Source of the DNA: Paraglaciecola sp.
GTDB taxonomy: Bacteria; Pseudomonadota; Gammaproteobacteria; Enterobacterales; Alteromonadaceae
DNA length: 34,301 nucleotides
Assembly (NCBI RefSeq): GCF_030730205.1
Contig: NZ_JANQVQ010000237.1
Coordinates: 2,536 to 36,836, forward strand
Reading direction: 5' to 3'
The position numbers and the translations under genes were made by a program. A model generated the notes under the pieces. That model was not told where the DNA came from and did no database searches. It saw only the letters and a list, made by a program, of their open reading frames with translations. Position 1 is the stretch's first letter. Each line of letters begins with the position of its first letter. Of this stretch, positions 7,910 to 17,742 are shown in pieces.

Positions 7910-9660
7910 AATGCTGGCCCCATCGAAAAGTGCAAGCGCGTGGTTGACTCGTAGCTGCTATTGCCCCAACCAAGATACATGCGTACCGGACCAACGGGGC
8001 TTAACCAATTGACACCGGCGCCAATACCAGTAGCGTAGTCGCCAGAAAAATCATTGGTCGCAGTACCGGCGTCAACAAAAAGAGCCAAACGCCAATTTTC
8101 AGCAACGGGATAACTGTATTCGGCACTGCCCACTGCCAAATAACGCCCACCGGTTAACTCTGTATTGTTGTTTTCATCCAAAACGAAAGGCGATAAATCT
8201 CGATAACCAAAGCCTCGAATACTTTGATCGCCACCGGCAAAATATCGCAAACTTGAGGGCACTTGATCAAAATCACTGGTTTCAATTGCACCTAGGTCAG
8301 CCCGCAATAACACCCTATGCTCGTCCCAACTGCGCAACCATTTTGTTTGAGCGGTAATCCGAAGCAGGTTTATATCTGAAAACAAGGCATCAGCTGCGCC
8401 TTCTACGGTGAGGGTTTGTTTATCCCCCCAATAGACGTCTAATCCCCCTTTAGTTCGCAGTCGACTAAGCGTAAATCCGGGGGTTAATAAACGCGTGGTC
8501 TCTTCATCGTCTAAGCCTTGGGTAAAGGTCTCTTGTTCTAATCGTAAAAACACGGCCCTTTGCCAGTCGGAATCTGGCACAGTCCAATAACGAGTCGCTG
8601 ACATGGTATAACGTTTACTGTTGGTATCATTATCATCTTGGGACTGAAAACCGACCTGAAAACTTGCGTAGTTTTTTACTGGATCTTCAATCGGAACACG
8701 ATAATCCAGGCTAATTGATTGCTCTGGGCCTGAGATAAAAAGCTCTGTCCCCATTGAATGACCGAGACTATTTACCCACGGACGCTGCCATTTTGCGGTA
8801 AAGCGCGGGCCAATATCAGAAGAAAAACCAGCACCTAAATCAAAGTTATCTCGGGGTTTGTGAGTCAAAATAATTTCTATTGGCACGGCATAGTCCTCGG
8901 CATCTTTAACAAGCGGGCGCACGAGTACATGTTGAAAATATTGGGTTTGTTTTAAACGCTGGTTAAGTATCGATAACTTATTTGCCTCATAGGGTTCCCC
9001 TTCACTAAACGGCAACGACTCTAAAACTAGGGATTGGGCGCGCTGATCCTCAGGAAAACGTAATTCACCAAAGTGAAAACGCTGGCCCGTTTGCATCTTT
9101 AACGTAATAGTGGCCGTGGCTGAAGATTCGAATACTTTTATGCTGTGTTCGGTAAACTTAAAATCAAAGTAACCAAGCGACAAAGCCACGTTTTGTAGCT
9201 TCGATTTACTGGATTCATAGTCTGCGTGATGTAAGGGTTTATTTGCCGACAATGGTAAATTGGCCATCACTTGTTGAATAATGGGATCTTGTTTGCCCTC
9301 CCCCTCCAACGCAATATCTAATTGTTTGATAGTGGTAACAGGACCTAGTTCTACCTCGATTTTCCAGCGACTATTTTTGAGCTTAGCATCGGGCAAATTG
9401 ACCCGTATTAGGCTTTGATAATATCCATAAACTTCAACCGCTAATTTCACTTTTTCAACTAACTGCAACTGATACTGTTCAAACTGATACGTTGCTACGG
9501 GCGGCTCTATACTGTCAATATGGGCATTGACATTAGTCAGGATTTTGTCATTTTTAATGCCTTTAACATCAACGTTTGCAGCCCACAGCGCTGAACTGCC
9601 TGCAGATATTGTGACAAATAGCAGCATATTGTAGAAAAATCTTTTCAAACTTAAAGACAA
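7906..9660 (-). CDS. tamA: Translocation and assembly module subunit TamA (Omp85/BamA superfamily)
   Basis: A 584-residue Omp85-superfamily protein (E. coli TamA 577). A signal peptide with Lys-Arg near its start ends around residue 27 (SALWA). POTRA domains follow to about residue 270, then a 16-strand-type beta-barrel with the conserved SLRYFAGGDQSIRGFGY element near residues 450-470. The C-terminus ends GPAL, as in E. coli (GPEL). The start appears to be TTG at 9660, or the TTG four codons on, behind an AGAGAG purine tract; the first in-frame ATG (9627) would remove the positive part of the signal. Coupled to tamB and divergent from the SDR gene. Confidence 0.95.
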   Translation of the reverse strand: MSLSLKRFFYNMLLFVTISAGSSALWAANVDVKGIKNDKILTNVNAHIDSIEPPVATYQFEQYQLQLVEKVKLAVEVYGYYQSLIRVNLPDAKLKNSRWKIEVELGPVTTIKQLDIALEGEGKQDPIIQQVMANLPLSANKPLHHADYESSKSKLQNVALSLGYFDFKFTEHSIKVFESSATATITLKMQTGQRFHFGELRFPEDQRAQSLVLESLPFSEGEPYEANKLSILNQRLKQTQYFQHVLVRPLVKDAEDYAVPIEIILTHKPRDNFDLGAGFSSDIGPRFTAKWQRPWVNSLGHSMGTELFISGPEQSISLDYRVPIEDPVKNYASFQVGFQSQDDNDTNSKRYTMSATRYWTVPDSDWQRAVFLRLEQETFTQGLDDEETTRLLTPGFTLSRLRTKGGLDVYWGDKQTLTVEGAADALFSDINLLRITAQTKWLRSWDEHRVLLRADLGAIETSDFDQVPSSLRYFAGGDQSIRGFGYRDLSPFVLDENNNTELTGGRYLAVGSAEYSYPVAENWRLALFVDAGTATNDFSGDYATGIGAGVNWLSPVGPVRMYLGWGNSSYESTTRLHFSMGPAL

Positions 9661-9958
9661 ATCATCTCTCTCTGTATTTAAAGTAATCGTTAGTGGAATA
9701 GAATGTTGAAACAGCAGCTTTTGAACCTAGGAGGCGGTGCAAGTTCATTATTTTTGTTGTTAATCCAACTGAGTAAGGGCAGATTTTACAATATTCAACC
9801 AAGCATGTATGCCAAGCCTAGCAACTTTTTAGTGTAAAGTTGTAAGCAATGATTCTGTTCAGAGCATTCGTTTATTCGTATTTAATTATCACTTGGTAGC
9901 ACATTAACTTTGCTTTACCCTAAGCCCTCTTTGGTAATTTTCATGGTGCAATTAAATT

Positions 9959-10717
9959 ATGACTCAACAACCCTCACCTTTTCCTGTCTGTATTGTAACG
10001 GGAGGGAGCGCAGGCATAGGTGAAGCCATATGTGAACGATTTGCCCTTAATGGCTACCATGTAGTCAATTTGGATATTCAAAAACCAGCACTAAAGCTAT
10101 GTAATATTGACTGGTGGCCCTGTGATTTGAGTGATAGCGCTGAAACACGCACAGTGTTAAATAAGGTATTGCAACAATACCAAAGAGTCGACGTACTGAT
10201 CTCGAATGCCGGCATTCATTTTTCCGGTACCATCGAAACGACCTCCGATGCTGAGTTTGAGCGAGTTTTTGCCTTAAATGTTAAGGGGGCTATCAATGCG
10301 ACCAAAGCCGTTCTTCCTTTGATGAAAGCACAGCAAGCAGGGGTTATTTTATATATGGCTTCGGATCAAGCTCTTATTGCTAAGCGTAACTCCTTTGCTT
10401 ACAACATGAGTAAAGCTGCCCTTGCTTCGTTAGCAAAAACCACCGCATTGGATTACGCCAGTTTTAATATTCGTGCAAATGCCATCTGCCCCGGCACCAT
10501 CGAGACGCCATTGTATCATCAGGCGATAGCGAGATACGTCGAGAAATCCGGAGCAGATGAACAACAAGTTCATAGTGAAGAAGCCGCATTACAACCCTTG
10601 GGTCGATTAGGGCAATCAAAAGAAGTCGCCGCGATGGCATTCTTTTTAGCCAGTGAGGATGCCGCATTTGTTACCGGAAGTTTGCACGTTATCGACGGTG
10701 GGTATACCGCGCAGTAA
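9959..10717 (+). CDS. Short-chain dehydrogenase/reductase, probably a sugar dehydrogenase
   Basis: A classical SDR of 252 residues. The cofactor motif TGGSAGIG is at residues 14-21 and NAG at 83-85. The catalytic tetrad is Asn107, Ser135, Tyr148 and Lys152, and the C-terminus carries the FabG-like VTGSLHVIDGGY. Asp39 at the end of the second strand suggests NAD rather than NADP. It is followed after 46 bp, in the same direction, by a COG3618-type lactonase. Such pairs often oxidise an aldose to its 1,5-lactone and then hydrolyse it, as in the L-fucose or L-rhamnose oxidative routes. Substrate assignment is inference; a general 3-oxoacyl reductase is less likely in this context. No clear Shine-Dalgarno precedes the ATG. 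Confidence 0.8.
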   Translation: MTQQPSPFPVCIVTGGSAGIGEAICERFALNGYHVVNLDIQKPALKLCNIDWWPCDLSDSAETRTVLNKVLQQYQRVDVLISNAGIHFSGTIETTSDAEFERVFALNVKGAINATKAVLPLMKAQQAGVILYMASDQALIAKRNSFAYNMSKAALASLAKTTALDYASFNIRANAICPGTIETPLYHQAIARYVEKSGADEQQVHSEEAALQPLGRLGQSKEVAAMAFFLASEDAAFVTGSLHVIDGGYTAQ

Positions 10718-10763
10718 GGTAGATGTCACAACACGTAATTAAACCACAGCAAATAGAGCTGAC

Positions 10764-11624
10764 ATGACACAAAACATTGTTGATCCCCATCTCCATTTAT
10801 TTGCCTTAGACTTAGGTGACTACGGCTGGCTAAAACCAGATAAACCACCCTTTTGGCCTGATAAAAAAACCATAGCAAAAAATGTTGGTGAAGCGGATTT
10901 ACGCCTGACTGAGGGCCTAAATTTAGCAGGTTTTGTGCATATTGAAGCAGGCTTTGATAACGAGCATCCTTGGCGAGAAATTGATTGGCTTGAGTCAACG
11001 TGCAAGCTTCGCTTTAAATCGGTTGCTTGCGCTAATTTATATTCAACTGACTTTGCTCATACTATGCAAATTTTAGCTAAGCGAAAATCAGTAGTTGGGA
11101 TCAGGCATATATTGGATGATGAGGCTTTAGCTATTTTAAGCCATCCACAATGTGCACGAAACTTTGCCGTTTTAAATGAAATGAACTTAAGTTTTGATGC
11201 ACAATTCCCAGTGCATGATACTGGCGCTGTTCACGAATTAATTAAGCATGCAAAGCAAAATAAAAACCTCAGAATAATTATCAATCACGCAGGTTGGCCG
11301 CCAGTTTCAGGCACAATTGAAGATAATAAATGGCAGGACAATATTCACTATTTACGGGATTGTGAAAATATTGCGATTAAATTGTCAGGCTGGGAAATGG
11401 CCAATCGGCAGTGGTCTTTTCAAGCTATAGAAAAGCCACTTAAAAAAGTAATTACGTGTTTTGGCTCACCTAGAGTGATGTTAGCCAGTAACTTTCCACT
11501 TTGTACCTTGAGTCGTCCCTACCTAGAGTTATGGCAAGGCTACAAAAATGAATTGCATCTAAGCGCTAACTTATTCCAACAACTTGCATACAACAATGCG
11601 GCTCATTGGTACAAATTAAATTAA
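10764..11624 (+). CDS. Amidohydrolase-family sugar lactonase (COG3618, L-fuconolactonase-like)
   Basis: A 286-residue Amidohydrolase_2 protein. The metal-binding DPHLH motif gives His9 and His11; further conserved histidines are His59 (VHIEAG) and His175 (NHAGWPP), and the family-typical terminal SNFP occurs near residue 244. COG3618 enzymes include L-fucono-1,5-lactonase and L-rhamnono-lactonase, which open the lactone made by a sugar dehydrogenase; the SDR 46 bp upstream fits that partner. 2-Pyrone-4,6-dicarboxylate lactonase is another family member but lacks this type of neighbour. The stop codon overlaps by 4 bp that of the convergent beta-barrel gene, leaving no room for a terminator. 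Confidence 0.78.
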   Translation: MTQNIVDPHLHLFALDLGDYGWLKPDKPPFWPDKKTIAKNVGEADLRLTEGLNLAGFVHIEAGFDNEHPWREIDWLESTCKLRFKSVACANLYSTDFAHTMQILAKRKSVVGIRHILDDEALAILSHPQCARNFAVLNEMNLSFDAQFPVHDTGAVHELIKHAKQNKNLRIIINHAGWPPVSGTIEDNKWQDNIHYLRDCENIAIKLSGWEMANRQWSFQAIEKPLKKVITCFGSPRVMLASNFPLCTLSRPYLELWQGYKNELHLSANLFQQLAYNNAAHWYKLN

Positions 11625-12238
11625 AAATTGTAGCGTAAACCTAAATATGCAGCGCTCGCAGTAAAATTATTCTCGCCTTTGATATATTCAATTTCAGTTC
11701 TAAGCATCGTTCTTGGACCAATAAAAAAATCAAAACCAATACCAATTACACCAGCTATACCGCCCTCGTCAAATTCACAAAACGTATAGGTTTCTTCTGC
11801 ACTTAACGCAATTGAAGTGCCCTTACCTAATGCACAGCTCTGCTCACCCTGTAACACTTGTTGCCCCTTGGTATCTGTTTTGAGTAGGCCAACTCGATAG
11901 AATAATTCACCAGCCGGCCCTGCTGCTTTACCTAAAAACGCGGCATAAAGCGCCGTGGCGTCTAAGGGCATACTACCATCTTGTAATTGCGCCATGGAGC
12001 TGGGCAATTCAGTGGCCAGCGAGTCATTCGCTAACTTTTGAAAACCTGCTTCAAAATACCATTGACGCTCAATTTGATAACCGATACCCAATTTATACGA
12101 CATGGACGTCAAATCGGCACTACTAAACTCTGTGTTTGCTGCGCCAATAGTCGATACCCCGTATAAGCCTTCTACCGCTCTACTATGCCCTGCGACTACG
12201 CACAGCAATACGGCAAAAATTGACATTCTCATTTTCAA
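11621..12238 (-). CDS. Small outer-membrane beta-barrel protein
   Basis: A 205-residue exported protein with a signal peptide of about 21 residues ending HSRA. Alternating hydrophobic strands follow, and the C-terminus is LGLRYNF, with the terminal Phe typical of BAM-assembled barrels. Size and pattern resemble the 8-stranded OmpA/OmpW-like beta-barrel class (PF13505 type). Two cysteines (in the QSCALG and TFCEFD segments) lie in what is probably one extracellular loop and could form a disulphide. The start appears to be TTG at 12238: AAAGGAG lies 8 bases upstream of it, while the ATG two codons later is 14 bases away. No specific function can be proposed. Confidence 0.75.
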   Translation of the reverse strand: MKMRMSIFAVLLCVVAGHSRAVEGLYGVSTIGAANTEFSSADLTSMSYKLGIGYQIERQWYFEAGFQKLANDSLATELPSSMAQLQDGSMPLDATALYAAFLGKAAGPAGELFYRVGLLKTDTKGQQVLQGEQSCALGKGTSIALSAEETYTFCEFDEGGIAGVIGIGFDFFIGPRTMLRTEIEYIKGENNFTASAAYLGLRYNF

Positions 12239-12388
12239 ACTAAACGCTCCTTTAACCTACTTAAGGCAAGACTACAGAGACAACAATGAACTAAATATTG
12301 CAACATAACATATTGAAATACAAACAAAGATAGCGTCAACTTGATAATAGTTTTAATTCGCTCAGTACGTGATGTGTGCGATTAATGT

Positions 12389-12418
12389 TTGTCACTGCCA
12401 TTGACTATTCGTTAGTAT
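12389..12418 (+). promoter_or_regulatory. Probable sigma-70 promoter of the small lipoprotein gene
   Basis: TTGTCA (12389-12394) and TAGTAT (12413-12418) are separated by 18 bp and lie about 30 bp before the TTG start at 12449. It may also drive frmA-fghA, since no terminator is seen between 12874 and 12927. Confidence 0.4.
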
Positions 12419-12448
12419 AGAGCGAATCACTAGCCCTTGGATGAACCA

Positions 12449-12874
12449 TTGAGACATTTTATAAAAATAGGCCTTGTTAGTTTGGCTTTAACAGCCTGTG
12501 CGGCCAGCGAACCCGAACCCATTATGACCGATGAAAAGTTTGAAAGTCGGACCTTGGCCGATGGCTCAATTGAATTTGTGTTTGGTATCTCATGGCGAAA
12601 TACTTCTCAAGATTCCTTACGCAGTAATAATCAACGAGACTATGAGCGCAGTGACTCGCGCGATGGTTCGCGCATGGAAAGGGCTGACCGCGAACAAAAA
12701 GCCAAGCGTTTTGCGGTATTAGCAGATAATCAAACCAAACTAGAGCTAGAAGATAAAGCGGCAGAAAGCTTACAAAAAAGACTAAAAAAAGAAAAGTTAT
12801 GTGCTGATGGTTACCAAATAGATGATGTATTTTGGCGCGATGCAGACATTCGATTATTGGGTAGTTGTTTGTAA
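12449..12874 (+). CDS. Small highly charged lipoprotein of unknown function
   Basis: About 141 residues with a lipobox ALTAC (Cys17 from the chosen start) after a short signal, followed by a Glu/Pro-rich stretch. The middle (about 50-85) is a strongly charged Arg/Asp/Ser segment. A C-terminal portion contains two cysteines, CADGYQIDDVFWR and the near-terminal SCL, which may pair. I chose TTG at 12449 because GGAT lies 6-7 bases upstream; TTG at 12437 is in frame but less well placed, and the nearby ATG at 12441 is out of frame. I do not recognise the family. It lies 52 bp upstream of frmA in the same direction, but nothing ties it to formaldehyde metabolism. Confidence 0.65.
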   Translation: MRHFIKIGLVSLALTACAASEPEPIMTDEKFESRTLADGSIEFVFGISWRNTSQDSLRSNNQRDYERSDSRDGSRMERADREQKAKRFAVLADNQTKLELEDKAAESLQKRLKKEKLCADGYQIDDVFWRDADIRLLGSCL

Positions 12875-12893
12875 CTATTTGCTGACGCCCTAA

Positions 12894-14045
<1,152 letters not shown>

Positions 14046-14059
14046 GAAGGAGATATGTC

Positions 14060-14917
14060 ATGGCAAATGCCACTGAACTTGCTGAATTAAGTGCCAATAA
14101 ATGTTTTGGTGGTTGGCAGAAGCGCTATAGTCATCGTTCGAAAACACTCAATTGTGAAATGCACTTTAGTGTATTTTTACCTCCTGCTGCTGCAACCAAC
14201 AACCGTTTACCCGTGTTGTACTGGTTAAGTGGCCTCACCTGTACTGATGAAAACTTTTCAACAAAAGCAGGTGCACAGCGCGTAGCGGCTGAGTTAGGTA
14301 TTATGTTAGTTATGCCAGATACGAGTCCCCGCGGTGACCATGTGACTGACGCTGCAGATGGCGCTTACGACTTAGGTTTAGGTGCAGGGTTTTATGTCAA
14401 TGCGACGCAAACACCTTGGCAAGAGCATTACCAAATGTACGATTATATCGTTGAAGAATTGCCCGCCTTAGTGCAAAAAGAATTTAAGGTAAAAGAAAAA
14501 GCGGCGATTGCGGGCCATTCTATGGGCGGCCATGGAGCATTAACCATTGCCCTATCAAATATGAAACGTTACTGCTCTGTGTCGGCATTTTCACCTATCG
14601 TTAATCCGCTTGAATGCCAATGGGGACAAAAGGCTTTTACTCATTACTTAGGTGATAACAAGCAAGATTGGCTTGCTTACGACAGTTGCAATTTGATGCG
14701 CCAACAGGGACAGTTTTTACACATCCCAATGCTAGTGGATCAGGGTCTAGATGATAATTTTTATCTGAGTCAAAAATTAACAAAACCTTTAGAAGATGTG
14801 GCCAAAGAAATCGGTTACAAAGCAGATTTTAGGTATCACCTAGGCTACGATCATAGTTATTATTTTGTCTCTAGTTTTATCGAAGACCATCTGCGGTTTC
14901 ACGCTAAATATTTATAA
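14060..14917 (+). CDS. fghA: S-formylglutathione hydrolase
   Basis: An esterase-D-type alpha/beta hydrolase that releases formate and glutathione from S-formylglutathione. The nucleophile elbow GHSMGG gives Ser154; the likely remaining triad residues are Asp232 (in DQGLDDNF) and His265 (in GYDHSYYF). The length, 285 residues, is typical (human esterase D 282), and both termini match the family, including HAKYL at the end. AAGGAG precedes the ATG by 8 bases, and only 14 bp separate it from frmA, so the pair is one transcription unit. A terminator-like hairpin follows at 14945. Confidence 0.96.
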   Translation: MANATELAELSANKCFGGWQKRYSHRSKTLNCEMHFSVFLPPAAATNNRLPVLYWLSGLTCTDENFSTKAGAQRVAAELGIMLVMPDTSPRGDHVTDAADGAYDLGLGAGFYVNATQTPWQEHYQMYDYIVEELPALVQKEFKVKEKAAIAGHSMGGHGALTIALSNMKRYCSVSAFSPIVNPLECQWGQKAFTHYLGDNKQDWLAYDSCNLMRQQGQFLHIPMLVDQGLDDNFYLSQKLTKPLEDVAKEIGYKADFRYHLGYDHSYYFVSSFIEDHLRFHAKYL

Positions 14918-14944
14918 TAACCATTCTTATTTTTTAGCTACAAT

Positions 14945-14977
14945 CGAGTCAAACTTCTTTTTAGGATGACTCGTTTT
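14945..14977 (+). terminator. Probable terminator of frmA-fghA
   Basis: CGAGTCA pairs with TGACTCG (7 bp) around a 15-nt loop and is followed by TTTT. The loop is long, so strength is uncertain, but the position between fghA and the convergent PilZ gene fits. Confidence 0.55.
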
Positions 14978-14990
14978 GATCTTTATTGCC

Positions 14991-15350
14991 TTAAACCGAT
15001 GCGTTGTGCGGTACTTTTCGTATACATTCAAAAAGATATTCACCGACATCTGACGCCCCGTTTTCTGAGGAAAAGGCAATACCGCATTCATTCTGTTCAG
15101 AGGTATGTCTTACCATGCCTTTGATGGTCATGGGGGTGGATAAACTTGCGCTGGTTAACACGATGCTTATTTTGCTTAAAGACGGGATATTGGGAAGTGC
15201 TGCTCCTAACTTAATTTTAATACCAGAATAACTCATGTCTACGACACCACCCGTTAACACTGTCACATGGTCTGAATCAGGATCGGTGAAACAGATATCT
15301 GCCTGTAAATCCTCTACTAAGACTCTTGAATGCTGTCGTTTTTCGAGCAT
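14991..15350 (-). CDS. PilZ-domain c-di-GMP receptor protein
   Basis: A 119-residue single-domain protein. The c-di-GMP-binding motifs of PilZ are both present: RxxxR (Arg5 to Arg9) and DxSxxG (Asp38, Ser40, Gly43), followed by the expected beta-barrel pattern ending near residue 98. It should therefore bind c-di-GMP, but a one-domain protein gives no clue to the output. GAGGG lies about 6 bases before the ATG. It stands alone, with a convergent neighbour on one side and yghU divergent on the other. A diguanylate cyclase gene lies about 14 kb away in this window; a functional link is not shown. Confidence 0.88.
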   Translation of the reverse strand: MLEKRQHSRVLVEDLQADICFTDPDSDHVTVLTGGVVDMSYSGIKIKLGAALPNIPSLSKISIVLTSASLSTPMTIKGMVRHTSEQNECGIAFSSENGASDVGEYLFECIRKVPHNASV

Positions 15351-15563
15351 TTTACCCTCTATCCTTGATAATATGACCCTAGTATAGGCTGCAATACCCG
15401 AGATAGGTAGAGAGCTAAGGCATAAAATAGAAAGTTACTATTTGATCTTTTAGCGTCGTGCCCCAATCAAAGGAATAGCACTAAACGGGGTGATTTAGAT
15501 AAGATACTAAGAATGATTCAAAGTTTTCATTATTTATAAAGACAATAATAAGGAGCTAACATT

Positions 15564-16433
15564 TTGAATAATAATTATACGCCTCCCAAAATATGGGAAT
15601 GGGATAAAGAGTTCGGCGGCAAGTTCTCAGGGATCAATCGCCCTACTGCCGGAGCTAGAGAAGAAAAGGCTTTAAAAGTAGGTGAACATCCTTTCCAGCT
15701 ATATTCGCTTGCGACACCCAATGGGGTAAAAGTGACTGTTATGTTTGAGGAACTATTATCCTTAGGTATCAAAGAAGCTGAATACGATGCTCATTTAGTC
15801 AATATCATGGAGGGAGAACAATTCACTAGCGGTTTTGTGGCAGTCAATCCAAATTCGAAGATTCCGGCATTAATGGACCACAGTACAACTCCCCCTACTC
15901 GCTTGTTTGAGTCAGGAGCAATGCTGTTGTACTTAGCTGATAAATTTGATGTGCTGATACCCAAGGAGCCAGTCAAACGAACAGAGTGTTTGTCTTGGCT
16001 GTTTTGGCAAATGGCTAGTGCACCTATTTTGGGTGGCGGCTTTGGTCACTTTTATGCTTATGCACCAGAAAAATATCAATACCCTATTGACCGCTATACT
16101 ATGGAAATAAAACGTCAGCTAGATGTGCTCAATCAACATCTTGCGAACAATCGGTACATGTGTGGTGATGAATACAGTATAGCTGACATCGCAATTTGGC
16201 CGTGGTACGGCGCCTTGGTGACCAATAAAGTTTACGAGGCGGCTGAGTTTTTACAGACTCATGAATACACACATATATTGAGATGGAATGATGAAATAGT
16301 CCAAAGACCGGCTGTGCAACGAGGCCGGATTGTCAACCGCACGTGGGGAGAGCCTTCGAGCCAATTGCATGAGCGTCATGATGCCAGTGATTTTGAAACA
16401 AAAACTCAAGACAAACTGACCAAATATCAATAA
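15564..16433 (+). CDS. yghU: Nu-class glutathione transferase / disulfide-bond oxidoreductase YghU
   Basis: A GST-fold protein of 289 residues with an N-terminal thioredoxin-like domain (about 45-130) and an all-helical C-terminal domain. It follows E. coli YghU almost end to end, including the shared C-terminal LHERHDASDFET. The TPN motif (Thr51, Asn53) is the one Nu-class enzymes use in place of a catalytic Tyr/Ser/Cys; NSKIPAL holds the cis-proline (Pro101), and Glu116-Ser117 bind the gamma-glutamyl group. These enzymes bind two glutathiones and reduce disulfides and organic hydroperoxides. The start is TTG at 15564, with AGGAG 8 bases upstream and no in-frame ATG before the conserved region. 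Confidence 0.95.
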   Translation: MNNNYTPPKIWEWDKEFGGKFSGINRPTAGAREEKALKVGEHPFQLYSLATPNGVKVTVMFEELLSLGIKEAEYDAHLVNIMEGEQFTSGFVAVNPNSKIPALMDHSTTPPTRLFESGAMLLYLADKFDVLIPKEPVKRTECLSWLFWQMASAPILGGGFGHFYAYAPEKYQYPIDRYTMEIKRQLDVLNQHLANNRYMCGDEYSIADIAIWPWYGALVTNKVYEAAEFLQTHEYTHILRWNDEIVQRPAVQRGRIVNRTWGEPSSQLHERHDASDFETKTQDKLTKYQ

Positions 16434-16447
16434 AAGAAGGGAAAATA

Positions 16448-16465
16448 AGGGGCAAGGATGCCCCT
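16448..16465. terminator. Hairpin between convergent yghU and beta-barrel gene
   Basis: AGGGGCA pairs with TGCCCCT (7 bp) around AGGA. On the minus strand it is followed by TTATTTTCCC, on the plus strand by ACTATTAATAAT. It may be a bidirectional terminator, better for the minus-strand operon ending at 16526, but neither T-tract is strong. Confidence 0.45.
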
Positions 16466-16525
16466 ACTATTAATAATGTACTGGTGATAAACAGAATAGA
16501 AATTACGCTATTTTATACTCGTGAC

Positions 16526-17734
16526 TTAGAAGTAGTACTCCAAACTGAATTGAGCATAATCGTCTCTGCGCAAAAAGTAAGAAATATCAGTTGGCTCATC
16601 ACTTGAAAATAAATAAGCATCTACTCGCCATTTCCAATGATCATTAATCCGACTCGAAGCTTCAATAAAACCAGAGCGCACACCTGAATAATCTAAATCT
16701 TGAACCATACCAAAGAGCACTTCGGTTCCATCAAAATCATTCAGTACCCACCTTGCACCAATTAAAATGTCATTTTGAGCAGTAGTTGTAGCTAACTCTT
16801 GGCGATCGTCATATTGATATTCTACCAACCATCCGATGTCATATACAGAATCGAACACTCCAACAGAGGTGTATTCAAATCCACCTACCATCGCCCAATA
16901 GTCTTGCATATTTCCTGAACGTTGAATCGCTTCAAATTTTATAATCCAAGCTTCAACAATAGCAAGTACATCGACACCTACTTGTTGAATTTGTGAATAA
17001 TAAGGGCGAAGTACAAATTCATTGTCGCCTTTCATTGAGGGGATAAAATCAGGCTCTCGAGAGGTTCCGTCAAAGTAAGACAAACCCACTTCCCAATCAC
17101 CAAGGGTATGTTGCCAGCGTAGTGCCCAATCGAGGTTTTTTTCCTCATCACTTGATTCGTATAAGGCATTATCAGTATCGATTTCTACAGGGCCACGCAA
17201 ACGCCCATCCATACCGGCAAAGGTGCGTTCTCTAAAATAAGGTAATACAAATGCCGTAAAATTTCCCCATTCTTTATACAAGGATAAAGACACCATCGCT
17301 TGTCCCAGCTTATCTTCACCATCTATGGCTTCGATAGCATCGGTTTGATTAATAATATCAACCAAATGTAATGATTCTGCTTGGCCCCAAAAAACCTTAC
17401 CAATACCAGTTTTAATTTCCCAGTCATCACCGATATGCGCCCATAAGAATTCTCGGATGTCACCATGGGTTCGTTTCTGGTCATTTTGATCAAGCCTGAC
17501 AAAACCACGAAACAAAATAGTATCTTGACCATCGTTTAACGCGGTATACAACTCAGGGCTGAAATATACAGACGCATTGTCTCGGCTTTGCTGCGGATAC
17601 AGCGCATCTTGCAAAAAATAACGTTGTTCAAATGCAGCAGTTCCAGTGTACTCAATATCTAACTCGGCCTGAGAAGCACCAGCAACAGAAAAAACCACTC
17701 CGCTAAGTAGATATTTTATTAATGTATGTTTCAT
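16526..17734 (-). CDS. Outer-membrane beta-barrel protein of RND/LolA-like operon
   Basis: A 402-residue exported protein with a signal peptide of about 23 residues (ending SQA). Many alternating-pattern strands rich in Trp/Tyr/Asp turns follow, and the terminal residues are LEYYF, a typical BAM signal. It resembles the DUF1302-type barrels that accompany MMPL/RND permeases in other proteobacteria, but I cannot confirm the family by eye. A FWGQAESLHLVDIINQTDA segment near residues 118-137 looks like the most conserved part. AGAGGA lies 5 bases before the ATG, and the gene starts only 8 bp after the LolA-like gene. It is probably the outer-membrane exit or entry of a conduit for a hydrophobic cargo. 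Confidence 0.78.
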   Translation of the reverse strand: MKHTLIKYLLSGVVFSVAGASQAELDIEYTGTAAFEQRYFLQDALYPQQSRDNASVYFSPELYTALNDGQDTILFRGFVRLDQNDQKRTHGDIREFLWAHIGDDWEIKTGIGKVFWGQAESLHLVDIINQTDAIEAIDGEDKLGQAMVSLSLYKEWGNFTAFVLPYFRERTFAGMDGRLRGPVEIDTDNALYESSDEEKNLDWALRWQHTLGDWEVGLSYFDGTSREPDFIPSMKGDNEFVLRPYYSQIQQVGVDVLAIVEAWIIKFEAIQRSGNMQDYWAMVGGFEYTSVGVFDSVYDIGWLVEYQYDDRQELATTTAQNDILIGARWVLNDFDGTEVLFGMVQDLDYSGVRSGFIEASSRINDHWKWRVDAYLFSSDEPTDISYFLRRDDYAQFSLEYYF

Positions 17735-17742
17735 TAGTTCCT

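Noticed and set aside
11621-11624. The 4-bp overlap of the lactonase and beta-barrel stop codons as a sign of frameshift or gene damage.
   Set aside because: Both proteins have complete, family-typical C-termini; it is a normal tail-to-tail overlap.
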